Of a stretch of DNA of 64,000 nucleotides, positions 24,718 to 36,411 are shown in pieces (the stretch's first letter is position 1; the number at the start of each line of letters is the position of its first letter). Location: contig JASEVX010000005.1 of the NCBI GenBank assembly GCA_031761405.1, positions 33,794,869 through 33,858,868 on the forward strand, given 5' to 3'. The notes below the pieces were generated by a model that was given only the letters and a program-made list of their open reading frames with translations, made no database searches and was not told where the DNA came from. The translations under genes and the position numbers were made by a program. Origin of the DNA: Serripes groenlandicus (Eukaryota > Mollusca > Bivalvia > Cardiida > Cardiidae).

Positions 24718-25095
24718 TTGATCATGTCTATTCGAATATTCACCTGCCATCTCATAAAACATTCAACTATAGCGGATGTAGGACACGTTGGTGTGATCTT
24801 GTCTATTTGAGTATTCACCTGCCCTTAAAAAAAACCACACATATAGCGGATGAATGGATATGGAGTAGGACACGTTGGTGTGATCGTTTCTATTCGAGTA
24901 TTCACATGCCCTTTTATAAAATATACACATATAGCGGATGAATGGATACGGAGACATGTTGGTGTGATCATGTCTAGTCGAGTAATTACCTGCCCTTTCA
25001 TAAGACAAACACATATAAGGGATGAATAGATATGGAGTAGGACACGTTGGTGTGATCATGTTTATTCAAGTATTCACCTGCTTCTTTTTTCTAAA
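24718..25095 (-). repeat. 88-bp minisatellite, short array A1
   Basis: About four units with ATTCACCTGCC, ATACACATATAGCGGATG and CACGTTGGTGTGATC. It is preceded by the same leader (ATGATACGTTTAAAGTG...) that precedes arrays at 27057 and 59262. The strand given is the one with long open frames; no orientation is otherwise implied. Confidence 0.85.
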
Positions 25096-25097
25096 AT

Positions 25098-25271
25098 AGC
25101 GCAGGCTAACCCGGACAGACACGTTTCGCCTTCTGTGGATTTTCTGTTTCAGGAATCATTACTCTATACCTCTATCCCCCTGAGACGGAAGGTGTCGGCC
25201 CGGATTATCGGCTGATCTCGGTCGATACATTACGCAGATCCAATAATGTTGGTTTTAACGTGGAACGGCTC
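25098..25271. mobile_element. MITE family M, right part
   Basis: It starts GCGCAGGCTAACCCGGACAG abruptly after array A1 and ends ATGTTGGTTTTAACGTGGAA then CGGCTC, a full right terminus. It overlaps in content with the left part at 24435-24600, so the two are not a simple split of one copy. Confidence 0.7.
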
Positions 25272-26811
25272 AATTATATAATAAGTGTGTTCATTATGTT
25301 TGAAGTTGATTACGATTGAAAGGAACAAACATGTGAACAGATTCGGAAACTTAATGGTTGAATGCATGAAGACTTTTGCAATACAAATTGTGGTAAGAAA
25401 CTGTGGTGAAGTGGGCCTACGATTTAACATAAAGTCATAAAAGCAAATCAAAAGTTGCGGTTTCGAAATTTCTGATTTGTCATACCTGTCGTATCTGTCT
25501 TATTTGTTTATACAAATAGTATCTAAATAACAGCGTACATGTAAAATAAACACACATAAATAAAGAAGAACCCTTTTATGTATATTAAATGCCTACTCCC
25601 TCCTTGGAGCTCAGTATAACGGTTAAATTGCAGCATACCTGTAATAGTAGAACTGGTGAATAACCATGGAATCGTTGTGATTGTGAGAGAAACGCTCTCA
25701 AAAGTAGTAGACATAAATAATGACAGAAACAATAAAAAATCGGTACATTGAAAAATACCAAATGTATTGAAATATGAATCAATATTTTGTCATCCATGTA
25801 TATTAATTATGATTTATCTCATTCTGTCATCCATGTATATTAATTATGATTTATCTTATTTTGCTAACTTTTCATATTCGTATCTAATTTTGTCAAACTA
25901 TATACATTATTCAATGAGCATCTAATTATTAATATCTATCAAACTACTAAATAATCTTACTTTGAAAACCATCACCATTATGACAACTGCTGTCATTACC
26001 ATGTATTTATAAATAGAGCTTATAAACTTGTGTTGTAAATGAACTCATGTTTTGATCAGTTAAAGATCTTCCTAAGTATCGTCATTATATATCATCACAT
26101 AGATCAAACGGTTAAATTGATAACTTAAACATCATCTTCAACAAATCAATGCTCAATGATAATATTCAAAATAATATTCAAAATTTACGATTTACAATAC
26201 AAGGTTGTCGGACATGACAAAGGGTTAAAAGAATCTACCAGCTTCATTAAATTCACCAAACGTCTATCATCAATTACAGAAAAGAAAAACAGGAATAAAC
26301 TAGCTAATTATATATATTTGGCAACAAGACGTAAAAATAGTAGTATAATAATAGTAGTAATAGTAATAATAGTAGTACATAACCATTATTCTATACATGT
26401 TCATCATGCATAACATCATAGTTATATACGAAATTCTTCATCCTTTATGTAGTATATGGATAACACAATATGTTTATGATTTGATTTAATCGTGTTTGAT
26501 CTTCTTTAATTCATTTATAAATATGTGTTGTATGACGAAATACATGAATGTTATACAAGTTCATAAAATATATTCTATTCTTTTCTATTCATATCACCAA
26601 CAAGGTACCAGCAGTTAGTCTCTGCAGTGTCGGCAATATTGCCCTCGGCATCGACTGTTTACACTAATTGTAATACTATTTATACGAAACACACGGAAAC
26701 GGATGACACAAATTAACGGTGCAATAATGTTTCTTCTAAACTGTTTCCATAATAAACACTTAGTTGTAATACTGACAATAATGGTACGAAGCATCATATT
26801 GCACCTTTAAA
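25272..26811. other. Copy 1-specific AT-rich segment with small repeats; no gene
   Basis: Absent from block 2. It holds a two-copy tandem repeat of about 36 bp (25788-25860, CATCCATGTATATTAATTAT twice) and a (TAR)n trinucleotide tract at 26337-26378. Open frames here are short and unsupported. Confidence 0.5.
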
Positions 26812-27056
26812 ATGATACGTTTAAAGTGTGTTGCTTGTTTTTGTGCATAATAACGAAATGTATGGATCTCATACAAATGCGACAATCTGCCTAATAACAC
26901 GTATGATTAATGAATATTCTAAGATTCAATACATTATGTGTCAGTCAGATTTCGACTCAACTGTAACCAACTTCCGGAGTCCATGTTAAACGTTGAACAC
27001 GTTATATTAGTTAGTAGAGAAATTGCCAACCCTGCGCATTGAATAATTTATGTTTT
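26812..27056. repeat. Leader sequence of the 88-bp array
   Basis: AATGATACGTTTAAAGTGTG through TGAACACGTTATATTAGTTA. It is repeated at 59023-59261 and, shortened, at 24598-24717. It always precedes an array. Confidence 0.75.
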
Positions 27057-28107
27057 ATGCACATACACATATAGAGGATGAACGGATACGGAGTAGGACA
27101 CGCTGGTGTGATCATGTTTATTCGAGTATTCACCTGCCCGTTCCTAAAACATACACATATAGCGGATGCACAGATAAAGTAAACCACGTTGGTGTGATCA
27201 TGTCTATTCGAGTATTCACCTGCCCGTTCCTAAAACATACACATATAGCGGAAGCACGGATGAAGTAAAACACGTTGGTGTGATCATGTCTTTTCGAGTA
27301 TTCACCTGCCCTTTCATAAAAAATACACATATAGCGGATGAATGGATATGGAGTAGGACATGTTGGTGTGGTCGTGTCTATTCGAGTATTCACCTGCCCT
27401 TTTATAAAACATACACATATAGCGGATGAATGGATATGGAGTAGGACATGTTGGTGTGGTCGTGTCTATTCGAGTATTCACCTGCCCTTTCATAAAACAT
27501 ACACACATAGCGGATGCACGGATAAAGTAAAACATGTTGGTGTGGTCGTGTCTATTCGAGTATTCACCTGCCCTTTCATAAAACATACACATATAGCGGA
27601 TGAATGGATATGGAGTAGGACATGTTGGTGTGGTCGTGTCTATTCGAGTATTCACCTGCCCTTTCATAAAACATACACATATAGCGGAAGCACGGATAAA
27701 GTAAAACACGTTGGTGTGATCATGTCTATTCGAGTATTCACCTGACCTTTCATAAAACATACACATATAGCGGATGCACTGATACGGAGTAGGACATGTT
27801 GGTGTGATCGTGTCTATTGGAGTATTCACCTTCCCTTTCATAAAACATACAGATATAGCGGATGAACGTATAAAGTAGGACACATTGGCGTGATCGTGTC
27901 CATTCGAGTATTCACCTGCCCTTTCATAAAACATACACATATAGCGGATGAATGGATACGGAGTAGGACATGTTGGTGTGATCATGTCTAGTCGAGTATT
28001 CTCCTGCCCTTTCATAAAACATACACATATAGCGGATGAATGGATATGGAGTAGGACACGTTGGTGTGATCATGTTTATTCAAGTATTCACCTGCTTCTT
28101 TTTCTAA
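27057..28107 (-). repeat. 88-bp minisatellite array A2 (about 12 units)
   Basis: Consensus pieces: TATTCGAGTATTCACCTGCC, CTTTCATAAAACATACACAT, ATAGCGGATGAATGGATACG and GAGTAGGACACGTTGGTGTG. Unit variants carry GCACGGATAAAGTAAAACA in place of GAATGGATATGGAGTAGGA. Minus-strand open frames of up to 233 codons arise because the unit has almost no stop codons in any minus frame. No protein family is recognised. Confidence 0.95.
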
Positions 28108-29104
28108 AATCTACGAGCGTTATGGTCTAATGGCTTTATGAAAATGTGCAAACGTTTTTATGAATAAGTGCATTGACAATAAGATGTATTGTCATATTTA
28201 AAAGCTTTGATATTGGCATTGTGATACACATGCATCTTAATATATCTCTTGACACAACCGCTTAGTGTGTAAGTGTCGAATCACCAGACTGTGTTAAAGC
28301 CCTAGACAAATAAACATGTCGCTTAAACATGTTGATCGTACATTTAAACACAACACAACTGAAAAGTACAAAGACGTACCCATAGACTAGGTGACTGTAA
28401 AAGATATGCCTGTATATATAAACAAACGCTCAACCATAACGGATCTAAGCCACACACTCTGATTCAACCAATATTGTTTCTGCTTCTGCCTTATTTTTCA
28501 ATATTTCATGTTGCAATTTGTCATAACACTATTGAAAGGTAATGTTGATTACGTCATAACGTAGATCATCAATTAAGTCTAATTTCGGAAATTTGTAGAT
28601 CAGCAAATCGGATTTTGATCTTTGTCACTTTTTGATTTGCATGTTTCGACACTTCTGCATTCCAATATATGTATGCAACTGTTCTCATTGTGATCATAAA
28701 AGTGCAAGGAATGAACATTTTGCGAACAAAGACATTTGAAGTCAATATCCTGCTGAGTAGCAGGTGAAAAGAATATAGGATAACGTATACGGACTAGCTA
28801 CTGGGAATTGTCTTATGATTGTAAATCACACGGGTGATCTTGAAATATGAATTGATTTGTCTGGATAAAAGATTTTCAAGACTTTATTAGACGCCAAGTA
28901 GACACCATTGTTGTGTTCGATTGAACATATGCAATACAAGTCAGACTGAAGATCATTACCATCAAATCTACATAATTTGGGCCAAAATACAGAGCAAAGA
29001 TCATTGATCATAGCGAAGACATAATTAGTTGTTCTGGTGTTTTTTTCAATGAATAGATATTATAAGTTATAACTTGTACAGAACAGTGTACTTTTCTTGA
29101 AAGA
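28108..29104. other. Non-coding part of segmental duplication
   Basis: It matches 61431-61885 and 62120-62640. The small open frame at 28826-29011 (minus) is conserved at 62382-62657, but only as part of the general similarity. No gene called. Confidence 0.45.
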
Positions 29105-30235
29105 CACTAACTCTTACCAACATAAAAAAACGCATCTTGCCTGTGCAAGCAAGTTACAAACTATTACCAACATAAAACAAACGCATCTTGCCTATGCAAG
29201 CAAGTTACAAACTTTTACCAACATAAAACAAACGCATATTGTCTATTCGAACACTGTACAAACACCTACATAATGTAATAGCCAAAGGGATTTCAACATA
29301 CATCCATTTTAATCATAGGGAATTAAAAGCTTTTTATAGATCTCGCTAGTGGTTTATAGTTTTTTATGAGTTACATACATAAGTTACTCACACGTAACGT
29401 CGATTCACTGTCAAACGAACTCTTACCAACATAAAATAAACGCATATTGTATATGCGAACAAGTTACCAACTATTACCAACATAAAATAAACGCATATTG
29501 TCTATGCAAACAAGTTACAAACGCTTACTAGCATAAAATAAACGCATATTGTCTATGCAAACAAGTTACAAACTCTTACCAGCATAAAATAAACGCATAT
29601 TGTCTATGCAAACAAGTTACAAACTCTTACCAGCATAAAATAAACGCATATTGTCTATGCAAACAAGTAACAAACTCTAACCAGCATAGAACAAACGCAT
29701 ATTGTATATGCAAAAAGTTACAAACTCTTACCAACAAAAAACAAACGCATATTGTCTATGCGAACAAGTTACAAACTCTTACAAGCATAAAACAAACGCA
29801 TATTGTATATGCAAACCAGTTACAAACTCTTACCAACATAAAATAAGCGCATATTGTCTATGCAAAAAGTTACAAACTCTAACCAACATAAAACAAACGA
29901 ATATTGTCTATGCAAACAAGTTACAAACTCTTACCAACAAAAAACAAACGCATATTGTCTATGCGAACAAGTTACAAACTCTTACAAGCATAAAACAAAC
30001 GCATATTGTCTATGAAAACAAGTTACAAACTCTTACCAGCATAAAACTAACGCATATTGTCTATGCAAACACGTAACAAACTCTTACCAACATAAAACAA
30101 ACGCATATTGTCTATGCGAACAAGTTACAAACTCTCACCTACATAAAATAAACGCATATTGTCTATGCGAACAAGTAACAAACTCTTACCAGCATGAAAT
30201 AAACGCATAGTGTCCATGCGAACACTGTACAAACG
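29105..30235 (+). repeat. 51-bp minisatellite array B1, in two parts
   Basis: Units of AAGTTACAAACTCTTACC, AACATAAAACAAACGCATAT, TGTCTATGC; measured period 51 bp (29561 to 29612). The first part is 29105-29265 and the second 29420-30235, separated by a non-repeat stretch also present in block 2. Because 51 is 17 codons, plus-strand frames stay open and encode a 17-residue repeat like VTNSYQHKTNAYCLCKQ (29702-30076). No promoter, start context or family supports a real protein. Confidence 0.93.
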
Positions 30236-30834
30236 CCTACCTCTAGTATATGCTTATCAGTTTTAGTAATAAGCTTAACGCCATTGTCTCTTCATGTAAT
30301 ACCCAATCGGGATTTCAGCATACAAACATTTTAATCATAAGGAATCGAAAGCTTTTTTATATATCTCGATAGCAGATTAGGTTTTGTTTATGTGCTGCAT
30401 ACATACGTTACCTACACGTAACGTCAATTTACTGTGCATTTAGTCTGACGGAGCCGAGATGCTGTCATCCTAAATAAAACAATGTACTTTACTGATACAA
30501 AGGCACCGTCTGATCGTATGTCTCAGAAAAATACATAATGTATTATCAGAGTTGATTGATTGAATATTAAGTCTTATATAATCCGGATAGACCAACACAA
30601 TATATCTAATCTATGCAATTATGTGGTACATACACTGTGAATGTTCATAAGATTGATTGTTTCATACCAATAGTGTTCAGATAATCCGCGGAACTGTAAG
30701 ATTCTCAAGGCATCTTGATTTAAGTTGTATTCATGATTTAATGATAGCATATTGAAATAGCCTAATCAAACAGCATATGTAAGAATATTGAACGCCATGA
30801 GCGTCTTTAATTACTGACTTATTTATATTCTGCA
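30236..30834. other. Non-coding part of segmental duplication
   Basis: Nearly the same as 63250-63837. No gene or RNA recognised. Confidence 0.45.
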
Positions 30835-30912
30835 TATATGTCATTACATTCGGTGGATATTGTATTATATGTAGCCGATATGTCATTATATGTGGTAGCT
30901 ATTTCATGATTT

Positions 30913-32040
30913 ATATCAACATCATGTATAACAGCTGAAAAGCCCATAACTGTTTTATTGTATAACCCTCAATTTATCATATATTCGTTTTGATATTGAT
31001 CAACTTAAAAGAAAACAGAGGACCACTCAAGGAACTTTTATGTTGTATGTTGTATTTCTGTCTCATGATAACAGTACGTTTTTGACATGATAACAGTCTA
31101 AAACGCGATTCTAAAATGTTGGTAATGCACGTGCATGACGTCATTTTAAAAAAATTACGTCACCGGAATGACCACTCGGAAGTTTACGTGGTCATTCGGA
31201 ACGCGCCTCGGAAAATTCCGTAGCGTACGGATAAAGGCGAAGGATATTAATAGGCGACTCGTGGGATTCCCCGGTCTTTCCCTGTTACTATTCATAAAAC
31301 TGGTCAATATCAGAAAAAAACGGTCTATATTATAGGTTATTGACCCTGTACTGTGAAATCATCGTTGGACCGAGTTCTTTGGTTGACGTTGCCGAGCTTG
31401 CGAGGCTACGTTCGCCAAAGAACGAGGTCCAACTTTGATTTCACAGTACAGGGTCAATAACCTTTTTATTGCATACTTTCATAATGTAAACTATTTGCTT
31501 TACGTTGTGGAGTTTTTTTATTATCTAGAATTGATAAATCTGCTTCCGAATTAGAAACAAACTGTTTGTTTACATAAGTAGTAATTTTTGTGCAAATGCC
31601 GTTTGAATTTTAACGGTGACGTAATTTTTATAAATGACGTCATGCACGTGCATAACCAACATTTTAGACGCGCGTTTTAGACTGTTTTCATGTCAAAAAC
31701 GTACTGTTAGCATGAGACTGTAAGAAATTGTCCATGATCAATATATGAGAATTTAACATTACAAAGTCCCGTGAGGTTTAACAATGATATTTAGGTCAGC
31801 TATGTTTGTTTACATAACAAAAGTAGTCCCTTGCATGTTAATTATGCAGAATTTTCGCACGTCCTTATCTACGGTCATGATCACTCCTTGACAGCGGTCA
31901 TGATCGAAAAATCATGACCACTTTCTTCAATGCAAAGTGAACGGGACAATATGAAAGTATGCAATAACGCTAGATATTTTTTCTAAAAAATTACTTTTAG
32001 CCAATGAAAAGGCGTCTATTTATAGGTTATATAATAATGT
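30913..32040. mobile_element. Nested compound palindromic insertion, copy 1 only
   Basis: Block 2 continues without interruption where copy 1 has this 1.13-kb insert. About 50 bp (ATATGTCATTATATGTGGTA and neighbours) are repeated on both sides (30863-30912, 32041-32089). Inside are outer arms 31062-31147 and 31631-31712 (CACGTGCATGACGTCATTT inverted), hairpin arms 31334-31382 and 31415-31463, and arms 31466-31482 and 31953-31969 (TTATTGCATACTTTCAT inverted). Probably several non-autonomous elements nested in one another. No open frame of note. Confidence 0.65.
31334..31463. repeat. Long hairpin, about 49-bp arms
   Basis: AGGTTATTGACCCTGTACTG...CCGAGTTCTTTGG pairs with CCAAAGAACGAGG...CAGTACAGGGTCAATAACCT, with few mismatches and a 32-nt loop (31383-31414). 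Confidence 0.85.
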
Positions 32041-32835
32041 ATCATATGTAGTAGATATGTCATTATATGTGGTAGCTATTTCATGATTTGCAGTATAAAT
32101 TAGTTGTGGTGCCAGTTTCTTTATATGCTGTACTTTCTTTGTTATATGTAGTAGAACTTATCTTATATGTGGTAGCTTATCATTATATGCAGTGAATTTA
32201 AATTTGTGTATCGTACAAATATCAATATATGCAGTATGTTTGTTATCGTATGTAGTAGATAAAACGTTATACGTGGTGCTTTCTACATTATATGAAGTGC
32301 AAATTGAAAACTATATTGTTGTCACTATGTCCATTATGCGTGCTGCTGTTTTCATTATAATTATGTAACGCAAACCACATTATATATCGTATTTTCGTTT
32401 ATATACGCTGTAGATCTTATAGTAGATGCTGTATATGCTATTTCCTTATATGCTGTGCTTCCAGCATTATACGCGGTAGTATTTACATTATATGTGGTAG
32501 TATTTACAATATATGCGGTAGTATTTGCATTATATGCTGTATCATTTTCATTTAATGCGGTAGTTTCGTCGTTATAATGGGATGGTTAGGATATTTCCGA
32601 ACAATACCGAATATTGCCGAATAATAACGAATCCGGATGTTTCGCACGAGTAATTCCTGTGCACCAACACCGGACAATTTACATAGTAGCCGAGAGATTT
32701 CGATTCCCGAACATGCGCTCGGAATGATGAAGTCGTCTGCACAACTATTTATCACATATAATTAAATATCTACTGCATATAATACAACATCCGCCGAATA
32801 TAGTGAAATATCTACCGCATATAATCACGCAATTC

Positions 32836-33734
32836 ATAATAAGACTGTCATGGCGTACCAACAATACGAGCTCGTATGGTTAAAGGTCTTGCACAATTAC
32901 ATTTTCGTTTGCCACTATTTCTCAATTCCATCATTGTGCCCTATTCCTGTGATATTTGATTATTGAGAGGCTAAAAGCAGTCTCACGCCTTATATTAGAT
33001 TATCACCTATGTCACTAGAAGCTCTATGTACTATCTGTCAAGTAATTCATCTCTGATTTATGGTATAACGTTGACAGGCTTTACACAACATCTTTAAAGC
33101 AAGAAGAGAACATTGCACGTGTCTTAAACGGCACAACTGATGTCTTCACATATCTGGGAACCTTTAATATTCCATTATTAAGAGATGAGCATGCAACTTG
33201 TACAGTTTAACGTATACTTTTTCCCTTATCAATAGTACCAGCCGCATAATCCCCCAATATGGACCTGTAAGGTTTGCCCGAAGGTGTATTATCCAATCAG
33301 TTCCAAAAGGTTTAATTTCTAGGAATATAAAATTAGATACATCAATCGCATTTTCTTTTGTAGTATTAAAAACAGAGATGTAGCGCCTTTGAACATTTCC
33401 TAGATTACACTATGTTTCAATACGAAACTTTTCTCATTCATCAATGTTTTATAGCAGCTTAATTCACACAAAGCTTCCAGCTGCATGTTGATAGTTTTAT
33501 TTCACTAAATGTGAATTGGTCATTAGTTTATTTACGTACTTGTCTTACTGTATGTCTTGTGAAATACTGATTTCAATATGCCAACCGTATTGATTACTTA
33601 AACGTGTATCATAAATCTATTTCTCTGTATCAATCGTTTTGAAATGTTGATTGGCCGTCTTTGTAACAAGGTCTATGCTCTGCCATAGCAAGTTATCATA
33701 ACGTATTCAAATTGGATTGTAAAAATAGAAATGA
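32836..33734. other. No recognisable feature
   Basis: AT-rich, apparently single-copy in the window. The small open frame 33198-33383 has no support. Confidence 0.4.
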
Positions 33735-33907
33735 TTTTTTGAGATCCTTTAATTCGTTCATTACATCACATTTATACATGTACACCCCACAGGATGTACG
33801 TCGGTGTCCGTTTCAGACCAAGCAGACACATGTTAGAATCCTTATAAAAATTCATGAAAAATAATAAAAAATACATTTATGGGTTATTAATTTATGAAAA
33901 TAAAATG

Positions 33908-33978
33908 TGGATCGGCCGGGAATCGAACCCGGGCCGCCCGCGTGGCAGGCGAGCATTCTACCACTGAACCAGCGATGC
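33908..33978 (-). tRNA. tRNA-Gly(GCC), copy 5, acceptor stem damaged, likely pseudogene
   Basis: A 71-nt copy with anticodon GCC and standard A and B boxes. The acceptor stem reads GCATCGC at the 5' side and CCGATCC at the 3' side, giving mismatches at the second and seventh pairs. A T-run follows (minus strand CATTTTATTTTC). Pol III transcription may persist, but processing and charging would probably suffer (inference). Confidence 0.7.
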
Positions 33979-35806
33979 TTACATGACATTAACTTACACC
34001 TTTTTTCAGTATATGATATGTTTTATTCGTCTGCTCTTATACGTAATTCGGACTGGTGATAACAAAGGTAAACAAGTACAGAAATTGCTGAGAATGCAGG
34101 ACAAAACGGAAAGGCGAGGGAACGAAACCGTCTTTATTTTGGTGCATGTGCTGCAGACGACTTTTGAAAGCATTTTGACAAAGGGAAACAGATCAGTCAT
34201 ATGTAGGAAAGAATTAAATTGCCTGTGGAGATTAGTTTGGAATTGAGCAAGTCGTTAGGGAATACAATTAACTTGGAATCAGACAAGCAGATTTAGAAGA
34301 GAAGATTTTACTGTATTGGTATTTTCCTCTGTTTCTGATACCGCTGCAACCAAAGTTATTCATATCATTTTACTTGTTCAACAAATTTGAAATAAAAAAA
34401 CCGAATGAATATTCCTGTGGAGTTTGGTTGAATGTGAACCAGTTGTTAAAGAAATATAGCTTGAAGCTAAACGTTGACGAAAGACGAACAGACAGACAGA
34501 TGTGATCAGAATAGACCAACTTGAATCTTTAGTTCAGATATTCTAAAAAAAAACATGAATTTTAAATAAAGTTGAAAAGACTTTGCCTCACTGTTTTCAA
34601 AATTTACCTGCAGCAGTTGCTTCTTCATGTGGAAAAGGGGGACTACGAAACCGTAACATTACACAAATTAAAAATATAATAAACTTAAAACATTCAAATA
34701 TATATTTTGATAATAGCATTATCCTTTTTCCAACAAATTCAGCTTCTAATTTAGCCTATTTAACAATTTGTTCATCTCAATAGTAACTTAAACTTAGAGA
34801 AGCAATCAGTTGAAAATACATATTTAAAGAATGATGTGTTCGCTAAGATGATACACTGCACACACACGTCAAGTGATTAACATAATTATAAATAGATTGA
34901 AGAAATCCATAAAGGGACCGAGCATCGCAATTACGGTAATTGATACAACAAATACTTAAAATGATGGAAATATATATTTTATTTTTAAAACATGATGATT
35001 ATGTCTTTTTACGAACAATTGTAACTGTACTATAATCAAGGCATTAACATTAAGTTTATCGTAATAATGACCTCTCCTATCATGGTAAAGAGTTCAAAGT
35101 AAAATCATATAGCCCAATGTGTGATCGCACCGCGCAATGAACACATCTTTCGAATCATCTCATAACAGACCCACCGACGAATATTCACGAACTACCAAAG
35201 CACGGAGGGCGGCTGCAAGTGGTTACAGTAGGACAGGCCATACATGCCGCCTTCCCGGACAAAGTCCCATAATATATAAGTTGTTGCATCTCCTGAAGCA
35301 TCACAAGCAAATGATGACCGTCAGGCGGAATCCATTTCTGACAATGAAGAGATACATGCACCTTCTCAAAGACCCAGTCATCAGCTTCATCAGTCAGCGC
35401 ACACGTCAAGCAAACCAACATAGACTTGCTGCCTACGAGATCAGAAGAAATAAGTCATGGAATAGGTTCAGAATCATCTCTGCCTTTTGAATTTGAAGGA
35501 CAATGACTTAATAACTCATCAAAGCGATAACATATCCGAAAAAATACACGAACTATTTTAAGCAGCGGAACGGAAATAGCAGAGAAATAAAGGTGCTTTT
35601 TAACAAAACGCGCAAGGTTTAAGTTCAAAACCAGAAGAGATCACTTGAACTGAATCATTTTTTGAGATCCTTTAATTCGCTCATTACAGCACATTTATAC
35701 ATTTTCACCCCACAGGTTTACGTCGCTGTCCGTTTCAGACCAAGCAGAGACATGTTACGTGGACGGAAATTATACTATATTTATTCTGACGTCATTCATC
35801 CCTTTA

Positions 35807-35832
35807 TGCCCCGGTCACACATTCACGGATCG
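35807..35832. repeat. Harbinger left terminal inverted repeat
   Basis: 26 bp, an exact reverse complement of 38466-38491. Similarity continues weakly inward (TGCCGGATCCACTACGG versus inverse CGCCGGATTAGCCACGG). Confidence 0.97.
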
Positions 35833-36170
35833 TCTTGCCGGATCCACTACGGATGGAAACTCACGGATGACCTTGGAAAAGACTATATCCGTGGTCCGCT
35901 ACGAATGCACCACGGTTTGACTACGGGTTTGGACGGATCAACCAAGGATAATGCAGAAAATGGGCTAGTTGACAACGGGGAGTGATACGGATTGCTACGG
36001 TTCGGTACGGTTTAGTACGGAATGACACGTGTCACGGCGTATACACTGCGGATTAACAACGGTTCGCTACGATTTTAGTACGGATTAGCACGAATTGGAA
36101 CGGTCTGGGACGGATAAGTACGGACTCTCACGGAGCGCCACGGACCTGCCACGATAAGCAATCCGTATAC
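35833..36170. repeat. Harbinger left subterminal repeat field
   Basis: More than 20 degenerate copies of a TACGGATNN / CACGGAT type word (GATACGGATTGCTACGG, GTACGGTTTAGTACGG, GTACGGATTAGCACG, GGGACGGATAAGTACGG) spaced about 8-12 bp apart. They may be binding sites for transposase or its accessory protein (inference). Confidence 0.8.
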
Positions 36171-36204
36171 ATAAACTCCCGCGCTCGCGTTTATTCCACA
36201 ACTT

Positions 36205-36275
36205 CAGGCATAAGGACACTCCGGCCGAGGATCGAACCAGAAACCTCCGGTTCGAAGTCCACTGAGCAATAAAAG
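36205..36275 (-). other. tRNA-like (SINE head) remnant inside the Harbinger element
   Basis: The minus strand reads GCTCAGTGGACTTCGAACCG, then GGTTCGATCCTCGGCCGGAG. This is an A-box-like and an intact B-box-like word at tRNA spacing, but the 5' acceptor half does not pair. Probably a scrap of a tRNA-derived SINE. Confidence 0.35.
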
Positions 36276-36290
36276 TCGAAACAAATATCG

Positions 36291-36411
36291 TTGAAAAATA
36301 TTAAAGTTGAACTATAATGTTGAAGTGAAATAAAATATTCTTAATTTTGAAATATACATGTGTACTTTATTTCACTTCAATTTTAAGAGTTCAACTTTAA
36401 TCTTTTTCATC
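36291..36411. repeat. Imperfect inverted repeat downstream of the transposase
   Basis: TTGAAAAATATTAAAGTTGA...TTGAAGTGAAATAAA pairs with TTTATTTCACTTCAA...TTCAACTTTAATCTTTTTCA. It would form a hairpin of about 50 bp in a transposase transcript's 3' region. Confidence 0.75.

Larger units (their letters stand above)
17910..32160 (+). repeat. Large direct segmental duplication, copy 1
   Basis: Collinear, same orientation, with 49338-64000. Shared landmarks in order are CGACTATACTAGATTGAAA / CGACTATACAAGATTGAAA, MITE M (20186/51190), SINE (21350/53380), (CA)n (22555/54606), TTTGGCATAGCTTA (about 23997/58400), the 88-bp array (27057/59262), the 51-bp array (29105/62640) and the 21-bp repeat element (30835/63838). 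Differences are discrete insertions or deletions, listed separately. Confidence 0.85.
30835..32835. mobile_element. Foldback-like element with ends of degenerate 21-bp repeats, carrying a nested insertion
   Basis: The left end is TATTCTGCATATATGTCATT followed by many degenerate units of CATTATATGTGGTAGTATTTA (clean 21-bp periodicity at 32455-32580). The right end (about 32755-32835) has the same unit inverted: ATCTACTGCATATAATAC, CCGCCGAATATAGTG, ATCTACCGCATATAATCAC. The middle (32580-32750) is single-copy. Inverted ends built of tandem repeats recall foldback transposons such as FB and Galileo (established knowledge); the assignment is inference. No transposase is seen. Block 2 has the same left end from 63838, running off the window. 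Confidence 0.55.

Noticed and set aside
27057..28107. Tandem array considered as a CRISPR array
   Set aside because: Units are contiguous 88-bp repeats with no unique spacers, and the window is eukaryotic.
28826..29011. Minus frame conserved at 62382-62657
   Set aside because: It is conserved only to the same degree as its non-coding surroundings in the segmental duplication.
29702..30076. Plus-strand 124-codon frame as a repeat protein gene
   Set aside because: It follows from a 51-bp period without stops. There is no start context, signal, family match or continuity outside the array.
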